A stretch of 64,000 nucleotides of DNA from the NCBI GenBank assembly GCA_004352715.1, contig SCFE01000049.1:1377666-1441665 (forward strand), in the 5' to 3' direction. The stretch is from Hofstenia miamia (taxonomy: Eukaryota > Xenacoelomorpha > Acoela). Within the stretch, counting starts at the first letter, position 1, and each line of letters starts with the position of its first letter. Shown piece after piece: positions 43,680 to 57,093 of the stretch. The notes under the pieces were generated by a model. The model made no database searches and was not told the DNA's origin. It saw nothing but the letters and a program-made list of their open reading frames with translations. A program made the position numbers and the translations under genes.

Positions 43680-45889
43680 CACTAGAATGACAAAAAATTT
43701 TACATACCTTAAATGACAAATGCGGTTATTTTGACCGCAATTTGTTTGAGCTGCAAAATTAGTTGCATGCATGTAAATGAGTTTTATTTTCACTAATTTT
43801 GAGGAAAAAAACGATTTTCTCCAAGCACTATAAAAGAAAAACATAAAAATTACACATTTCAAGCAATACATTTTTCAGTTGCAATACTTGCATGTGTGTT
43901 GCACTTTGGATGTTGGATCACCCATAAACAGATGGTTGGCAAATACAACAAACAACTTTAGTTTTATTACAAACATAGATGACATTTTTACGTTTTTTAT
44001 TGAGCTGTTTCTGATTAATAAATCAATTAAAGAAGGTAAAACTTTCCTAGGTGTAACATTGTCAATAATTGACAGCAAAAACTCTCGCTTGGAGAACTTA
44101 GAGCTTATGACTTTTCTACAAAACACCTATGCATTCCCACCAGGAAAGTTAAGAATATTAAAAAACATTGCCACTGTTATTGATTTTGTTGAATATAATC
44201 TTGCCTTTTGATCAAGTGAGTCAACTCCTCACTTTGTGGTGCTATAGTCCTTAATATTGTCAGGTTTATGTTTCTCAATATTAGAAATAGCAACTGATGG
44301 GTGCAAGGTGCCTAGTGATAAAACAACTTTGTTAATTTGTCGAAAACACTGATGAGTCCTTTGATATGATTGATGGTGGAATCTTCCTACAGTTTGAGCA
44401 AACAGTACCAAGAAGACTTGTGTTTTGACATTTAAGTGGCTAGTTCAACAGAATTAAGAATGTTATCACATATAGCATCCAGGATGTTTTAGTACATTCA
44501 TTAAATCAAGCACAACATGACATGAGTTGCCAGTTTTGTATCCGTCGGTCTCATTTTGTCTTTCCCCAAGTAAGGCCTGCCATTACAAAGGCACGTACTG
44601 TCTACTTCTGCCAGAAGCTAAAACTTAGTACCAAATGAATCAACAATAGAACTTGGTAGGTAATAGTTTCTCGTCAACATTCACTTCCCAGTTAGGAATA
44701 TACATTTTCATACAATTTTCAATGAATTGGTCCTACACTTTTAAAATTTAAGTGAGACATTGATTCTTTGAAGATCTTTACACCCCATTTTGTGGAAAAA
44801 ACAAAATACGTATTGGAATGTTTTTGCAAATAATTGTAAAAATTCATTTATTGAAAAAGATCAAGTACTTGTCTTTCTTGAGCTTCAGTACACTTCACGG
44901 TAGAATCATCTTCTGAGTGTTCAGTAAAATAGGCAAGAGCTTTGATGGCAGATAATCTACTTGGTGGCTCCAGAAGCAATGACAATAAAAGCTATCCTCA
45001 ACTAACTGACATAAACAAAACGTTAATATAATATAGGGTTGGTGCATAAGTCTTTTCGTTTTTTAAATTTAATTAAAGCAGTCAATAATGCATTGCAAAG
45101 AATAATAATTGAACAAATGTATTAACAAGAACATGAAACCAAAACTATGTTCTTTGCTTCATGAGTTGTCATCATCTTCACCACGTTGAAAATAATTACC
45201 ACCGGATGCAATGAATTTTCTCCATCTATCTGGCAAAGCGTGAATTCCCTGACGAAAAAATTCTTCGTTTTTAGACTTGAACCAGTTCTTGATGACAGTT
45301 ATCACATCCTCTGAGGATTTGTAGTTGGCTCCTTTAAGAGCAGCTTTCATGGGACTGAAGAGGTAATAATCACATGGGGATAAATCAGGTGAGTATGGCG
45401 GGAATCCATCCATAGTAAATCAACTTCCTTACATCGCTTTGAGTAAATTCCATTGCAAAAATCAATAATATGGATTAGCAGTTTTGGATTAGTTTTTTGG
45501 ATTAGTAGTTAGTAGTACCTAGTAGATATTACACGAGATAGAATATGCCTATAAGGTTAAAATAAGATACCATTGTAGGCTTAGAAATTTAAATAAAAAA
45601 CCGAAAAGACTTATGTACCAAGCCGATATAATAAAACTGTCATAAAAATAAATTTCTAAACATCAACAAAAGTTGATAAAGGAGTTGCATCTCTCTATCA
45701 ACTATCACTATAAAACATAAACGGTCATTTTGACCATAATTCGCATTCTAGGTATACCAATCAAATGAGCAAAAAATATACTTCCTAGTAAAAATCAATA
45801 AATACAATTTTAATTCTTATGATTAGTTATAGGAAATGGCTAGTTACATTCTACAATGGGTCAAAATGACAGCAGTTGTCATTCTAGTG
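43680..45889 (-). mobile_element. piggyBac-type transposon with TTAA flanks, transposase degenerate
   Basis: Perfect 13-base inverted termini CACTAGAATGACA and TGTCATTCTAGTG, each abutting TTAA (43676-43679 and 45890-45893). Subterminal motifs GGTTATTTTGACCGC and GGTCATTTTGACC recur at both ends. Minus-strand fragments match piggyBac transposase: FWLLAEVDSTCLCNGRPYLG then KDKMRPTDTKLATHVML (about 44630-44515), TSLLGTVCSNCRKIPPSIIS (about 44420-44365), and a Cys-containing tail (TCKYC, MYCLKC). Frameshifts and stops make it inactive. A deleted mariner (45036-45624) is nested inside. Confidence 0.85.
45036..45624 (-). mobile_element. Internally deleted mariner element nested in piggyBac
   Basis: The termini are GGGTTGGTGCATAAGTCTTT and, inward from the right, GGCTTGGTACATAAGTCTTT, beside TA-rich flanks. 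Only the transposase C-terminal part remains (45159-45413, minus strand). It includes the PPYSPDLSPCDYYLF motif with the last catalytic Asp, then DRWRKFIASGGNYF. The two earlier catalytic residues are absent. Confidence 0.88.
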
Positions 45890-45899
45890 TTAAGAGAAG

Positions 45900-48800
45900 T
45901 AAGCAATACTGTACATGTGACAGGTCAAACGCATTTATTCTTTAAGTCCAGTATCCTTCACCAAAAAATCTTATGTGATATAAATATTGTATTTTAAAAG
46001 TACATCATCAAACTTTAACTCACTATCAATTTGGATACCTAAATATTTAACTGATTTTGTTTGCTTTCTTCACAAACTTTCAATTCAAAATCTATATGTA
46101 TATTTGTTAATTTTTTAGGTGAAAAAATAATAAATGAAGTATTACAGATGTTTATTTTTAGATAGCTATCATCAAAATCATGTTCAAAGAGCTTTGTATT
46201 ATAGAGTCTTGCTGGGTAGTATTATTATATGTGCAATGCTACCATATTATGTTCCTTATTCTCACATGATTTTTTGTGTAAAACTTGTGATTACGTATAT
46301 TTTTCTACTGACTTAGTCGTTAATTGAATATAATTTGAAGTTAAAATGGCTTAACATTCTAATTAGGAGTCTTCAATAACTATTGAGCTGTCTGTTTTTA
46401 AGTCTTTATTAACATTATCTATGCATTAATTCGATATAGCAAACTCTTTGCTATTTGTTATATCAATAGCATGCCATTTCTCTTCGTAAAAGTGCACTTT
46501 TGAGTTTCTATTTGATTTAAGTCAACCAACAAATTTTCTAAAAATACTTTCTAAATGGTGCGCAATTAATAAACAAATTTAAGAATTTTTACAAAATGTG
46601 CATCATTTATTTTTAATATCTATCATTTATTTTTAAAATGGCCTAAAATTTGACTTATATGCTATTTGGAAAAACTTGAGAAAGTGTTTAATTTGTTTAA
46701 AACAACTGTTTTTGCAGTGTTTTTTTAAATGTTTTTTTTAATTTTATATAGGGATGTTTGGAAAATAATTTTTGGATTTTGTCCATTCGTAATTTTATAA
46801 CCAATTTTCTACCAAAAGCTATGTGAAGCGAATAATGAATGTTGCTAACTTTATCATAATTCAATATTTGCTACTATGTGTGTCTTAGCAATATTTTCGT
46901 ACCTTGAACTGGGGTATGTCCAGAAAAAAAAACATTGTTTTAAACACTTAAAACGTTTTTTGTAAAAAATGTACGTTTTGCCAACCCTGACTACTTCATT
47001 GAAAACTCAACTAAAATATCAATATCTTACGTATCCAAATTGATCCTATTTTGTTTTTAGAATATTACATTCAGGTGTATTATTAATTGTGATACTGGGA
47101 AGTTATGTTGTTAGACATATTATTTTTTTTATCTAATTGTTGATTTACCAAATTTTCGTGAAGCATCATCGTTGTTTACATGTACACAAAAAAATGAACA
47201 GAAGTTGACAATCTAGCTTTCTAGTGAAAAAATTTTTATTAGAAAATTTTGGGTCGCACTTAATAGTCCTTTAGTAAAATTTTTATAATTTTCTAGCATT
47301 TTTCACTTAGTGTTTGTAGATGCAGTTGGCAATATTTGACAATTGGTGAAGTATAGCTATAGGAATTGCATTTGACGTTTTGGTAGTTGAAAATTTAAAC
47401 TTCTTACTGCAAGTAGACTAGAATTTAAGTACTGGAGTTCTTGGGTCTGTCATCGAGTAAGTAAACTCTGTCTCATCTATTGCTAAACCTGGCAGGAAAT
47501 AAAGAACATATCAATGGATGGACTCTAGGACATTGGAGGAAGCAAGTCGGGTCGACATGCAGGTTGGGTCGGGTTGGGCCGAGGACGTCGCAATAGTATT
47601 TATATATCAGGACGCGGAAATAACGAAGTGTGTAAATAGTCTTAGAGGCTGGTTTTAGCTTAAATTATAACTTAATCGATTGCTGACGTTCACATCACTC
47701 TCAGAGATTTCATGTATTATCCCGCCGTTTGTACACAGACTGCCTGTACAAATAGTTGTTGCAATGCCATGAAAATTCTGGGTCACAATGTAAGATGGAA
47801 GTTATGACTCGGAAACGAAAAAAGTTACACATTTCCAAAGACGATATGAAGCATTCTTGGTTGTAAGCCCTTCCTATTACCATCAGGATATTAAGTTTAG
47901 TTTAATTTGGATTAACTAAAACTCACTATTATATACAAAGACCTTCAGAAGTGGTTTGCAATCGATGCATTTTAGAATACCTACCATGTTGATGTATCTA
48001 GAATTTCTCTAATTAACTGTTAATCAAAATTTCTATTGTGAAATTGTGTAGTGCAAATATATTGATAACTCGCAATTTTAACTATAATGAAATTGGATCA
48101 AACAGGTGAGAATGATCCAGGATCTAGTGTAGGCTAATATTATTTGACAACAACGGCTGTAGCTCTCTTGGTTATTTCCATTTATTTTATAGACTTACTA
48201 TGATATTGTTTTCAAAATCTACATGCATGTGTCAGCTAATCAATATTAAGATTGCATGAAAAATTGAAGTAACTACTAACTACGAAAAATGTAAAATAGT
48301 AGGTTAGTACCGAAGAACTCTTATATATTTCGAAAATTTTAATTATTAAATAATTTTATTTGTTTTTTTTAAACATATTGAGTAAAATATACATGCTATT
48401 AACCACGTATTTATAAAGATTCATTCTTAATTTTATAAAACCATCAAAAAAACTTTTGAAGAAGAGTCAAATTATTTTACTAACTACAAAACAAATTCTG
48501 TAAAATATAATTATATTATTGGAGTTGTAATTACATAAATATTTGATATAAATGCATTTCTTAAAATTAATAGATTTCTTATGGATTTGGTTACCACATA
48601 TTTAATGGAGCAGGTGAAAATTTGAAAAATTAATAATTTTTAAAATTTACAATTATTGTGTCAAAAAAGTTATTAAAAAATATATTAATTTTTCATCCCA
48701 TTACTTTAAACACCCCAATATGACGTCATTCAAATTCAATGCTTCTCAAAACAACTTTTTTTTACAAATGGAACCAATGATTTAGTGGAATGGGATGGAA

Positions 48801-49034
48801 ATAAAACTTAGTTTTTACAAATAATATAAAGTCATAAAATGTAGTTGTTATTCTAAATATTATTTTTTGATCCAATAGTTATAAATACTTGAAAACTTCG
48901 AAAAATTGAAATTTCGTGAAAGGATTCTACTAATATTCAATGCATGTTGTGCTGAACAAAACGTTGATGATGATGCATTGATATTGAGAATTTAGCCTAG
49001 TGCTCTGCATGAGGGTGTTTTGGTTCCAACATGT
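45900..49034. other. No recognisable gene
   Basis: About 3.1 kb of AT-rich sequence with only short, unconvincing open frames. A GC-richer patch at 47545-47600 (GGTCGGGTTGGGCCGAGG) looks like a repeat edge. Confidence 0.5.
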
Positions 49035-49044
49035 GAGTACAACC

Positions 49045-49455
49045 AGAGTTGGAACTGGGCAAGGTATAGAATTATTGGTGAGCATCCGAGCCGAAATTTA
49101 TCACGTCTGAAAATAGGTGTATGATCATTAATTGAACAAGATGATAGGTTGAATTCAATGCATAAATTGATGTGACGGCTTATTAGAATAATATGTGAGC
49201 AATTCGATTACAAAAAAAATCGGCGTGGGAAGGAATACAGGGGGTGCCACACGATTAGTCTTTTGACTATGGTAAAAAACTTTTTGACTATAGTCAAAAG
49301 ATTAACCGTGTGTCACCGCCACAAAGTGACGTTTGTAGAAAACGATAAATTTTGTCACTCAGGCCGGGTTTAAAAGCTATCCGAGGGGTGGCCCAATTTT
49401 TTCGTGTTGATGTGGGCCGGGCGTGGGCAGAAAAAGCCGGCCCTGTTCTAACTCT
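49045..49455. mobile_element. hAT-like MITE with 10-base flanking duplication and a nested palindromic insert
   Basis: It is flanked by GAGTACAACC (49035-49044 and 49456-49465). The ends are AGAGTTGGAACTGGGC and, inward from the right, AGAGTTAGAACAGGGC. Inside, about 49239-49322 holds a palindromic element (TAGTCTTTTGACTAT...ATAGTCAAAAGATTA) related to 57094-57241. Confidence 0.8.
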
Positions 49456-49701
49456 GAGTACAACCGTAAGAACTGTATTTGAGCAATCCAAAAATTTTTA
49501 CAATTCTAAAATTATGAGGCTGTTTTCATCAAAATGTCAAGACTGTCTTAGGAAATGTTAAGTTTGTCCAACTAGTTGGCTATTTTCAATTGAATGATTA
49601 TATGGTTTGCATATGGTAACTTAATTAATTTCTTGACAATGTTTCACATCAGGAATTAAAAAAGAAACCTCTCGAATTCAAGAGATTTTGCCACGTTTCC
49701 T

Positions 49702-49917
49702 AGTATCATTCCTGATCATATTCCAATGAGTATCATTCCTGATCATATTCCAATGAGTATCATTCCTGATCATATTCCAATGAGTATCATTCCTGATCAT
49801 ATTCCAATGAGTATCATTCCTGATCATATTCCAATGAGTATCATTCCTGATCATATTCCAATGAGTATCATTCCTGATCATATTCCAATGAGTATCATTC
49901 CTGATCATATTCCAATC
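49702..49917. repeat. Perfect 27-base minisatellite, 8 copies
   Basis: The unit is 27 bases and begins ATCATTCCTGATCATATTCC. Eight consecutive copies show no mismatch I can see. Because 27 is divisible by 3, both strands have repetitive open frames (MSIIPDHIP; NDTHWNMIR). These are probably not genes. Confidence 0.95.
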
Positions 49918-52352
49918 AAATTTATTTGTGTTAGTTTTATGAAGTGTAATTAATATAATAGGTTCCATAGAGAGAGATAACAAATAATCAATTTGATAAA
50001 TTGGCCATATCTCAAAGTTTTTGTGCGGTTGTGTTTATCAATAACCATAGATTTGAAGATCTGTTGGATTTGAGCAGTAGTATCAATATTATAGCAAGAA
50101 ACACTGCGAAGGAAGTAGGAGTGCACATCACAGAAGAAAGATTACTTTGATGTGGAAAAGCGATTTCAGGAGAAAGTATGTACATTAATCATTCTGCAAC
50201 TACAGAAGCTAGATGAGGAATTTTCCAGTTCTACAATGTTATCATTGTCATTGATGATATGAGTTTGCTCAAAGTAAAATTTGATGTTGAGAACATTCAA
50301 TGTTGTTCATTAAACAAAAAGATAATATTAATAAAGTGATCATTAATGGTCAATTTTTGAAGAAGGAGATTTCATAAATTTACCTAATAATGGATTATAT
50401 TGATGTTTTGATAATGATTTAAAGAAATTTTGCAACACATTTGGAGTCATTCAGAACGTGCAAATGTTGAGAAAAATGGCAAATAAACATTATCTTAAAG
50501 AAGAGTGTTTTCCAGGCAAGTCACCATGGTAATCGTGACATTTGCAATGTTTTTTTCTTCAAAAAATTATGCAAAAAAAATTGGCGCAAATGTGTAGTTC
50601 ACGTATAAGCTACAAAAAATATCTTTTCAATTCCAAACAAAAACTTCCACAAGATATTGTGGTTAAAGTTCCACCTGTGAAATCAAGCCACGTACATTTT
50701 CTCATTTTACTAGAGGAGATTAGTAACAGTGAAGGAAATATCATGTTAATATTACTTAGATGGAATCTGAATCAATTGGTGCTTTCAGGCACACCAAATC
50801 GTCATAATAGATTTTGTGAGGATGTTGAATAACAGAAGCATTTTTTATACTGTGCAGAAAACTGTAAGTAATACATTCAATCAATGCAAATTCTATCATC
50901 AAGCAAAGTCGTGCACACACAGTACTACCCCGGACCACCTTCCAACGTTCAGAATGCGCAAAAACGTGATTTTTTTGCAATTGATATTGTAAGTCATTGA
51001 AAAATCTCGAAACTTTAAGTATCTGATGAAAATGCCCAATGATGGGTCTGACTGGATAGAAGCAGTCGCAACATCATCAGTTGACATATATTGTGAAAAA
51101 AAATAATATTATATGTTTATTTTTATAAAATTAATAATTTAAATATACTTATTGCAAATATATTTAAATTAAGTATATCTCTATCCACCTCTGCCTGCTG
51201 CATTACACTGGACCCATGTCAAATTGTGAAAGTATAAAGGAAGCTTATCATGACAAGGGAAACTTGCGCAAGTTTATACATGTTTTCTCTTGGTTTTTGA
51301 AATGCTACAAAATTGTGTACAGCACGAGGCCATAAATATATTTAGGAAAGATATTTGATCAAATTTCGCATTAATAAAAACGAAATGTTATGTAATAAAA
51401 TACAGTTTCGACCAATTACATTTATCCTTCTAAAAGTGCTATAAGTTGATCAAATCTTTGAATTGAAATATGTTTTTCGTATAACTATTCACTGCATATG
51501 GAATGGTGGTTAAGATCCTTCGAAAGATCTCCAAAGATTATCAAGACAAATACTTACAATTACTGATTTATTGGATGGGTGCGATTATAACATCTTCTTT
51601 TGGCCCTTATAGTGGAGCCAGATGTAAACATATCCAAAACTTAAAAACTTCTTTCACATAGAACTGATGTATATAGTAACTGATATATAACAATAAACAT
51701 GTTCATAGAGTCAATAGTAGCAGATAACTATGCTTCTGAAATGTGTCAGTTGATATAGGCGAATCACAATAGAAATTCGAAAGATGTAATTTACAATTCT
51801 CTAATTAGCTAAAGTGTATAGTGTTTTAGTATTTTTCTAATAAAGATTGAAAATAAAAAAAATATTGTTAAATAGTTTGTTGTTTTACTGAAAAATGGCT
51901 GAAGCCATGCAACATCAAAATGAATTTTTTAAATCAATATCGTTAACATTTTACATATTACTTGGAATACAGATTTAATGAGTGTACGAGTTTCGGCAGA
52001 CCTCCCTCTAGCGGTCAATAAGTTGTTGTGATAAATGATATCAAAAATTATATTTTTGTTTAATGCAGCGAAGTTACTACGAAAAGTTGACAGCAAAAGT
52101 TGCTATGAATTTATAGTGATCTAAGTGCTTTATTTGAAACTTAAGTATTGTAATCTCGCACGCATGAATTGAATTGGAAAGAAGTGCAGTACAATAAAAA
52201 GATATACATAATTACTTAGAGTGAAAACCTATATCTTAATCGTGAATACATTTGAAGGTATGAAGGCAATAATTTTTTATCAATACTTTATGTCTTTTCA
52301 GTTACTAAATGTATATAAAAAATTCACAAATATAACAAGCAGCATTTTGTGT
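49918..52352. other. No recognisable gene
   Basis: The longest frame (50542-50832, plus, containing KLPQDIVVKVPPVKSSHVHF) matches nothing I know and lacks splice support. It could be a decayed transposon. The rest is AT-rich spacer between the minisatellite and the end of the intact GST gene. Confidence 0.5.
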
Positions 52353-52358
52353 TTTATT
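52353..52358 (-). terminator. Poly(A) signal of the intact GST gene
   Basis: AATAAA on the minus strand, 42 bases beyond the stop codon at 52400-52402. Confidence 0.5.
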
Positions 52359-52399
52359 ATATAATATGACAATCATGTATAATAACGAATCAACTAAGG

Positions 52400-55300
52400 C
52401 TAAAATTGTGTTACTGGACGCTTGGAAATCCAATTTTTGATGTGCTCATTTTGTGCAACATTATCAATGACTTTCTTTAGTTTCGGTGTGGGTGAAAGAT
52501 CAATTGCATCAAAACGATCGGCATAAAGGTCTGTGTGGAAATTGTAGAAAACAATGTCTGCCCAGCTAAGACCTGATTTTAAAAAGGTATTTTCACCAGA
52601 CACCTGTTCTTCAAGCTTCCCATAAAATTCCACAGTATTATCATAAGCCTCCTTTTTAAGAATAGCTTTCTTTTCTTCGTCACTCACCCTGAAGACTGCG
52701 CTAACTTTGGACAATATGTCTTTTTGTATGCAGTCAATCACCTAAAGAATAATTCTAGGTTTAACATTTACAGAACTAGTTCAATTATGTGCTAACCAAT
52801 CCTAAGAAATCCGTTTGCTCTTTTTTAATTGAAAGAGTAATAAATGTTACAGGTGGGATTATAGCATTAATAATACAAAAATACTAGTAAACTATGCTGT
52901 ATTTTTCATGGAACAAAATTTAGTGCTTCATCAGATACACTACTATATTCAAATTCTCAAAGATTTTTATCATCAATAAATAAATCAATCATTCAAATAA
53001 AATTTCACCCCATCAGCCTTCAGCTTTTCAAGATCCGTAGCGCCACCAAGATTAAATGCATTGGCCAAATATCTTGCTATACTTGCATTCTGACCAAATC
53101 TTTCACCATCAATCTATGTACATTTTAAAATTTCAAAGTTCATTTATTATAAAGCTTATGACAAGTTTTATCATCATATAATGTGTATATCAATCACCCC
53201 AATAAATCATCTCAATTATCAGGCGCGTACCTAGCAATTTATAAGGGGAGGTGGGATTTTTCTGAAAAAGGCATTTCTACTCTTTTTTTACAAAAAATTA
53301 AAAAGTTATTTTTCTAACTGATGTGTTTATTAACAATCATGGTTCAGTAATGTAGTACATATAATATAAAATATGGAAATTTTATAACACCACGCACGTG
53401 GAATAACAAATATGGTTTACCATATTTGTTTACCATATAAAATGCACTAACTTTAATTCCAAAAAGAGCAGCTCATTTAAAAAGGCTAAAAAAGGAGGGG
53501 GGGTCGTTCGCCTAAACCGACACCCTCAAGGTACTCGCCTGATTATATTTAATATTGGTAAGTGTTCATTATTCAATTAGTTTGGGTGGGCCAGTTTCGA
53601 TGTATGTGATTTTAACTCAATTAGCTTTACAAATTTTTCAAGGCTCTTATAATAACAATGAATAACATGCCAATCAGATTATTCCCTATTTATCCCTCTA
53701 ATTATAATCTTCAGACTAGCAACTATGCCAAGCTTAAATTAAATGGTCCTACATCCATCCCCCGACTAACTCATATCTTAATCCAATATTTATCATTAAT
53801 GAAATATAATACGAGATTGAAACTGTGGAAACTCAAGACTAAATGAAAATTAAACAATTTACTTAAATCTATCTCAGATATAACGTACCTTCCACTCCTT
53901 ATATTAGATTAAATTTCGTTTTACTAATGTCTACCTCAAGGAATGGCATTCGACCATATGGAGCCGATGGTTTAAAGTCTTCCCACTTAAGGTCATCTCC
54001 GAATCGTATGTCTTCATAGTCTTGCTGCGCTAAGGCAAACAGATATCTAAATATTTAAAATAGAATAATACTAATCAAAAACAGTATTAGAAACTAAATG
54101 AATGGAATTCGAAAGACTTTTGACTGGAATTTTATTTTTCAATATTTATATAAAAGTTATTGATGCATTCGAGATGGTGAAGATAACTTATTATACAAAA
54201 TGATTTTAAGAATCTGCAAATTTCTTTAGTTGAAATAGAATGATTTTAAATATAGAAAATAATGATATTTCTGAGGTAAGCAATATAAATTTAAATTTAG
54301 CAGTTTATGTTGCCACAATGCAAAAATTCATAGAAAAATAGCAAGGAACAATTGTTGACAATGTATTGCTATTGGATAACGAAAAAAGTAATGAAGAAAA
54401 TTATATTAGGAATTACAAAGATATCAAAGATACAAAATTTTATACCAATAAATGCATATCAGACTTGTCAACGAGCCAACATTTCCAAGCTCGGATCAGC
54501 TTGGATCAGCTAGCTCGGCTCGTTTAAATTTTGTTTAAGTTTGGCTCGGCTCGGCTCGCCACATAATATCTTTGAATGAGGCTCGTTTTAGCTCGGTATT
54601 TTTTAAAAATATTGTGCTCAAAGAATGCTTTACATAGCTCTTCCCATTAATTAATAAACATTTATTTTTTAAATAAAATTATAGGAAAGGCATACTGACT
54701 GCAAAAAATAAGAAAAATCTCCATAATCAAATTAACAAGCAGAACTATACACTTGCTTTGCCTAAAATAGGCTCGTTTTGGGCTTGTTGTATATCAAATA
54801 CTGTGCTCACGCTCGGCTCGGCTCGGCTCGGCTAGGCTCGGCTCGTTGACAAGTCTGATGGAAGCTCATATTGTTTTAATCATACGTCATAATCAAACAT
54901 AACTAAAAGAAATGTGTCAAAATTCTTTACAAGAGGCATTAATATAGAAAACTTCATAATTTGACTTCATTAAATTATTAAACGCATTTCTAAATTCAAT
55001 TTGGGTGAATAATATTTCAAAAAATATTTAAGAAGATTGCACTTGAAAAATCCACTATTTATTTATTTATTTATTATTTATATATAGACTTAATTTTGTA
55101 AAATACAAGAAAAGAAATAAAAATAATAATGTAAAAAATAACATAAAAAATAATGACTAATAAGGACTGTTAGTTGAATTAAATGCTCTGCATGAGGAAC
55201 AACGATATATCAAATGAAGTTGGACGCGGTTTCCAAGTTTGTAAAAATTAACAAAATAGTTCCAATATATTTTTTGTAGGGATTTTTTAACTGAACTTGA

Positions 55301-56586
55301 TTTATCAAAAAGGCTTATTTTTGATGACAAATTAATGTAATTTGCCAAGGGAATAATCAGAACAAAACAGTAAGTGATTTGATGAAAGTAGTAGATCTTT
55401 ACCACCAGAAGAATAGAATTAAATAAATGAAGAAAGATTTAAATTGTTTTTACCAGTTAAAAGTTTGTTAAAAGAACACAATTCCAAGTTTTCCAGATAT
55501 AAGGATAAAGGAAGAACATAAATTTTTAAAATCTGCTTATATGGTTATCATTGTTTAGTACCTGTTTTGTACAACGTTTTTGGAAGTTCTCTAATTTTAG
55601 AAAATCTTGTTTATTAGGCAACAAAACGTTTTTGGAAAATGATGTGGTAAAATAGAACAAATTCCTAAGAATATAAAAGAAGGTTGATTCCCTGAAATCC
55701 TGAAAAAAAAGAATTTTAAGACAAAGAAAAAGGATTGATATTTAAATGTTTGTTTCTAATTTAGTAAGATCATTAAAAATCTTCATATTTGAGTGCAATA
55801 GAAAAAAATTTTAAGATAAACAATGAAAATCTGAACTCTCCATTCCAATTCTCATTTTTCAAATTTGAATCAATTAGGAAAAGGAAAATTAGCACAGTTT
55901 TACAAATTTTAGTTTAGATCTTTGGAGCAAATTTACAACTAATAGTCTAAAATGAAAGAATAATCCAACAAGGTAGTATGATATACAGCAGACTTGTCAA
56001 AGAACCGAGCTTCTAACGAGCCGAGCCGAGCTTGAGCAGATTATTGGATAAACAACGAGCCCAAAACGAACCATTTTTAAGCAAACCAAATTTGATTGTG
56101 CAGATTTTTCTTATTTTTTCATTCAATATTCCTTACTTATAATCGTATTTTAGAAATGTTTATTAAATAATAGGAAGAGCAATTAAAAAAATTCTGATAG
56201 CACATTTTTAAAAAAAATAGCGAGCTGAAACGAGCCTCATTGAAAGATTTTCTATGGCGAGCCNNNNNNNNNNNNNNNNNNNNNNNNNNNNNNNNNNNNN
56301 NNNNNNNNNNNNNNNNNNNNNNNNNNNNNNNNNNNNNNNNNNNNNNNNNGCCGAGCCGAGCCGAGAAATTACGGCTCATTGACAAGTCTGATATACAGTG
56401 ATTATGAAAGTTCTTGAAGGCTGTGATTTGATTATTAGGAGAATATTGTATACACTGTACTTGTAAATGAAAGTGGAGTTAACTGTAACACTACATTTAT
56501 TACAGTATTTTAAGAGATAAAACATCTTACCGTGAGAGCTCCCCAAAGCCCCTTCCATTTGCGTAGTATAGTTTGTAGTGCGGCAT
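52400..56586 (-). CDS. Sigma-class glutathione S-transferase, intact, 204 residues
   Basis: Exons: 56531-56586 (56 bases), 53935-54046 (112), 53009-53113 (105), 52400-52741 (342, with stop). Donors are GTAAGA, GTAGAC and GTGAAA, all acceptors are AG, and the frame is open throughout. The protein starts MPHYKLYYANGRGFGELSRY and ends WISKRPVTQF, close to the usual ~200 residues. The thioredoxin-like N-domain (1-75) has catalytic Tyr8, the Trp of LKWEDF, the cis-Pro of GRMPFLE and GQNASIARYL. The helical C-domain has SGLSWADIVFYNF. Likely role: cytosolic glutathione conjugation or prostaglandin isomerisation, as for HPGDS relatives. Two glutathione-site positions differ from HPGDS: the Arg after RG (residue 14) is Phe, and the Ser after Gln in the Q-S pair is Asn. 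Intron 1 holds two GGCTC-family MITEs and a LINE fragment. Confidence 0.9.
54460..54857. mobile_element. GGCTC-family hAT-type MITE, full copy
   Basis: It starts CAGACTTGTCAACGAGCC and ends GGCTCGTTGACAAGTCTG, about 398 bases, with GGCTC runs near both ends. I could not match an 8-base TSD. It lies in intron 1 of the intact GST gene. Confidence 0.85.
55060..55640 (-). mobile_element. LINE 3' end with AAAT tail
   Basis: Minus-strand blocks: FLKLENFQKRCTKQVLNNDN, then IIPLANYINLSSKISLFDKS and a CSSCR end, matching the order in the 36826-37345 copy. The tail is (AAAT)n at about 55060-55080. Several stops. Confidence 0.7.
55989..56390. mobile_element. GGCTC-family hAT-type MITE with perfect 8-base TSD
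   Basis: Inverted orientation, starts CAGACTTGTCAAAGAACC and ends GACAAGTCTG, flanked by ATATACAG on both sides (55981-55988 and 56391-56398). An 86-N gap (56264-56349) falls in the GGCTC-repeat end. Confidence 0.88.
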
Positions 56587-57093
56587 CTTGAACACTAATC
56601 GGTAACTTTGGAATTTTTGTATTTGTTTAAAAATATAATTTTAAACAAATATGCATTGCACTGTGATCTAATAAGTGCAAATCGTTTGGAAACGGCCATT
56701 TTGAAATACGTAATTGGGATAATTAACTGTTGCATGGCGAAATATGGTTTTATAAACAATGTTTTTACACTCTTTAATTAAACAGTTTATATAATTTCAA
56801 GGCCATCGTTTTATAAATAAATGACGCTTTAATCATATTTAACCAGATTATTGCGTGAGAGTTTATGAACTGAATGAAAAGTAATTATATTAGAAGTCTA
56901 CAAATTGCATTAAACTTGGCAACTGACAAATTTGCACTAATTTCAACAGTGTGGGACTAATTCCCTGACCCTAATGTAAGAAAATGTATGTTCCTAGCTG
57001 GGAAATGACTTTTAATGAGCAATTATTTGTTTTTGTTGTCTTTTATTGATAGTGTTATACCGAGGAAAGTCAATAAATTTGTCAAACAGTATT

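Noticed and set aside
49678-49983. Repetitive protein frames on both strands (NDTHWNMIR and MSIIPDHIP units)
   Set aside because: They result from a 27-base minisatellite whose unit length is a multiple of three; no splice, start or family evidence.
50542-50832. Plus-strand frame of 96 codons
   Set aside because: No motif, no splice or promoter support, composition like the surrounding DNA.
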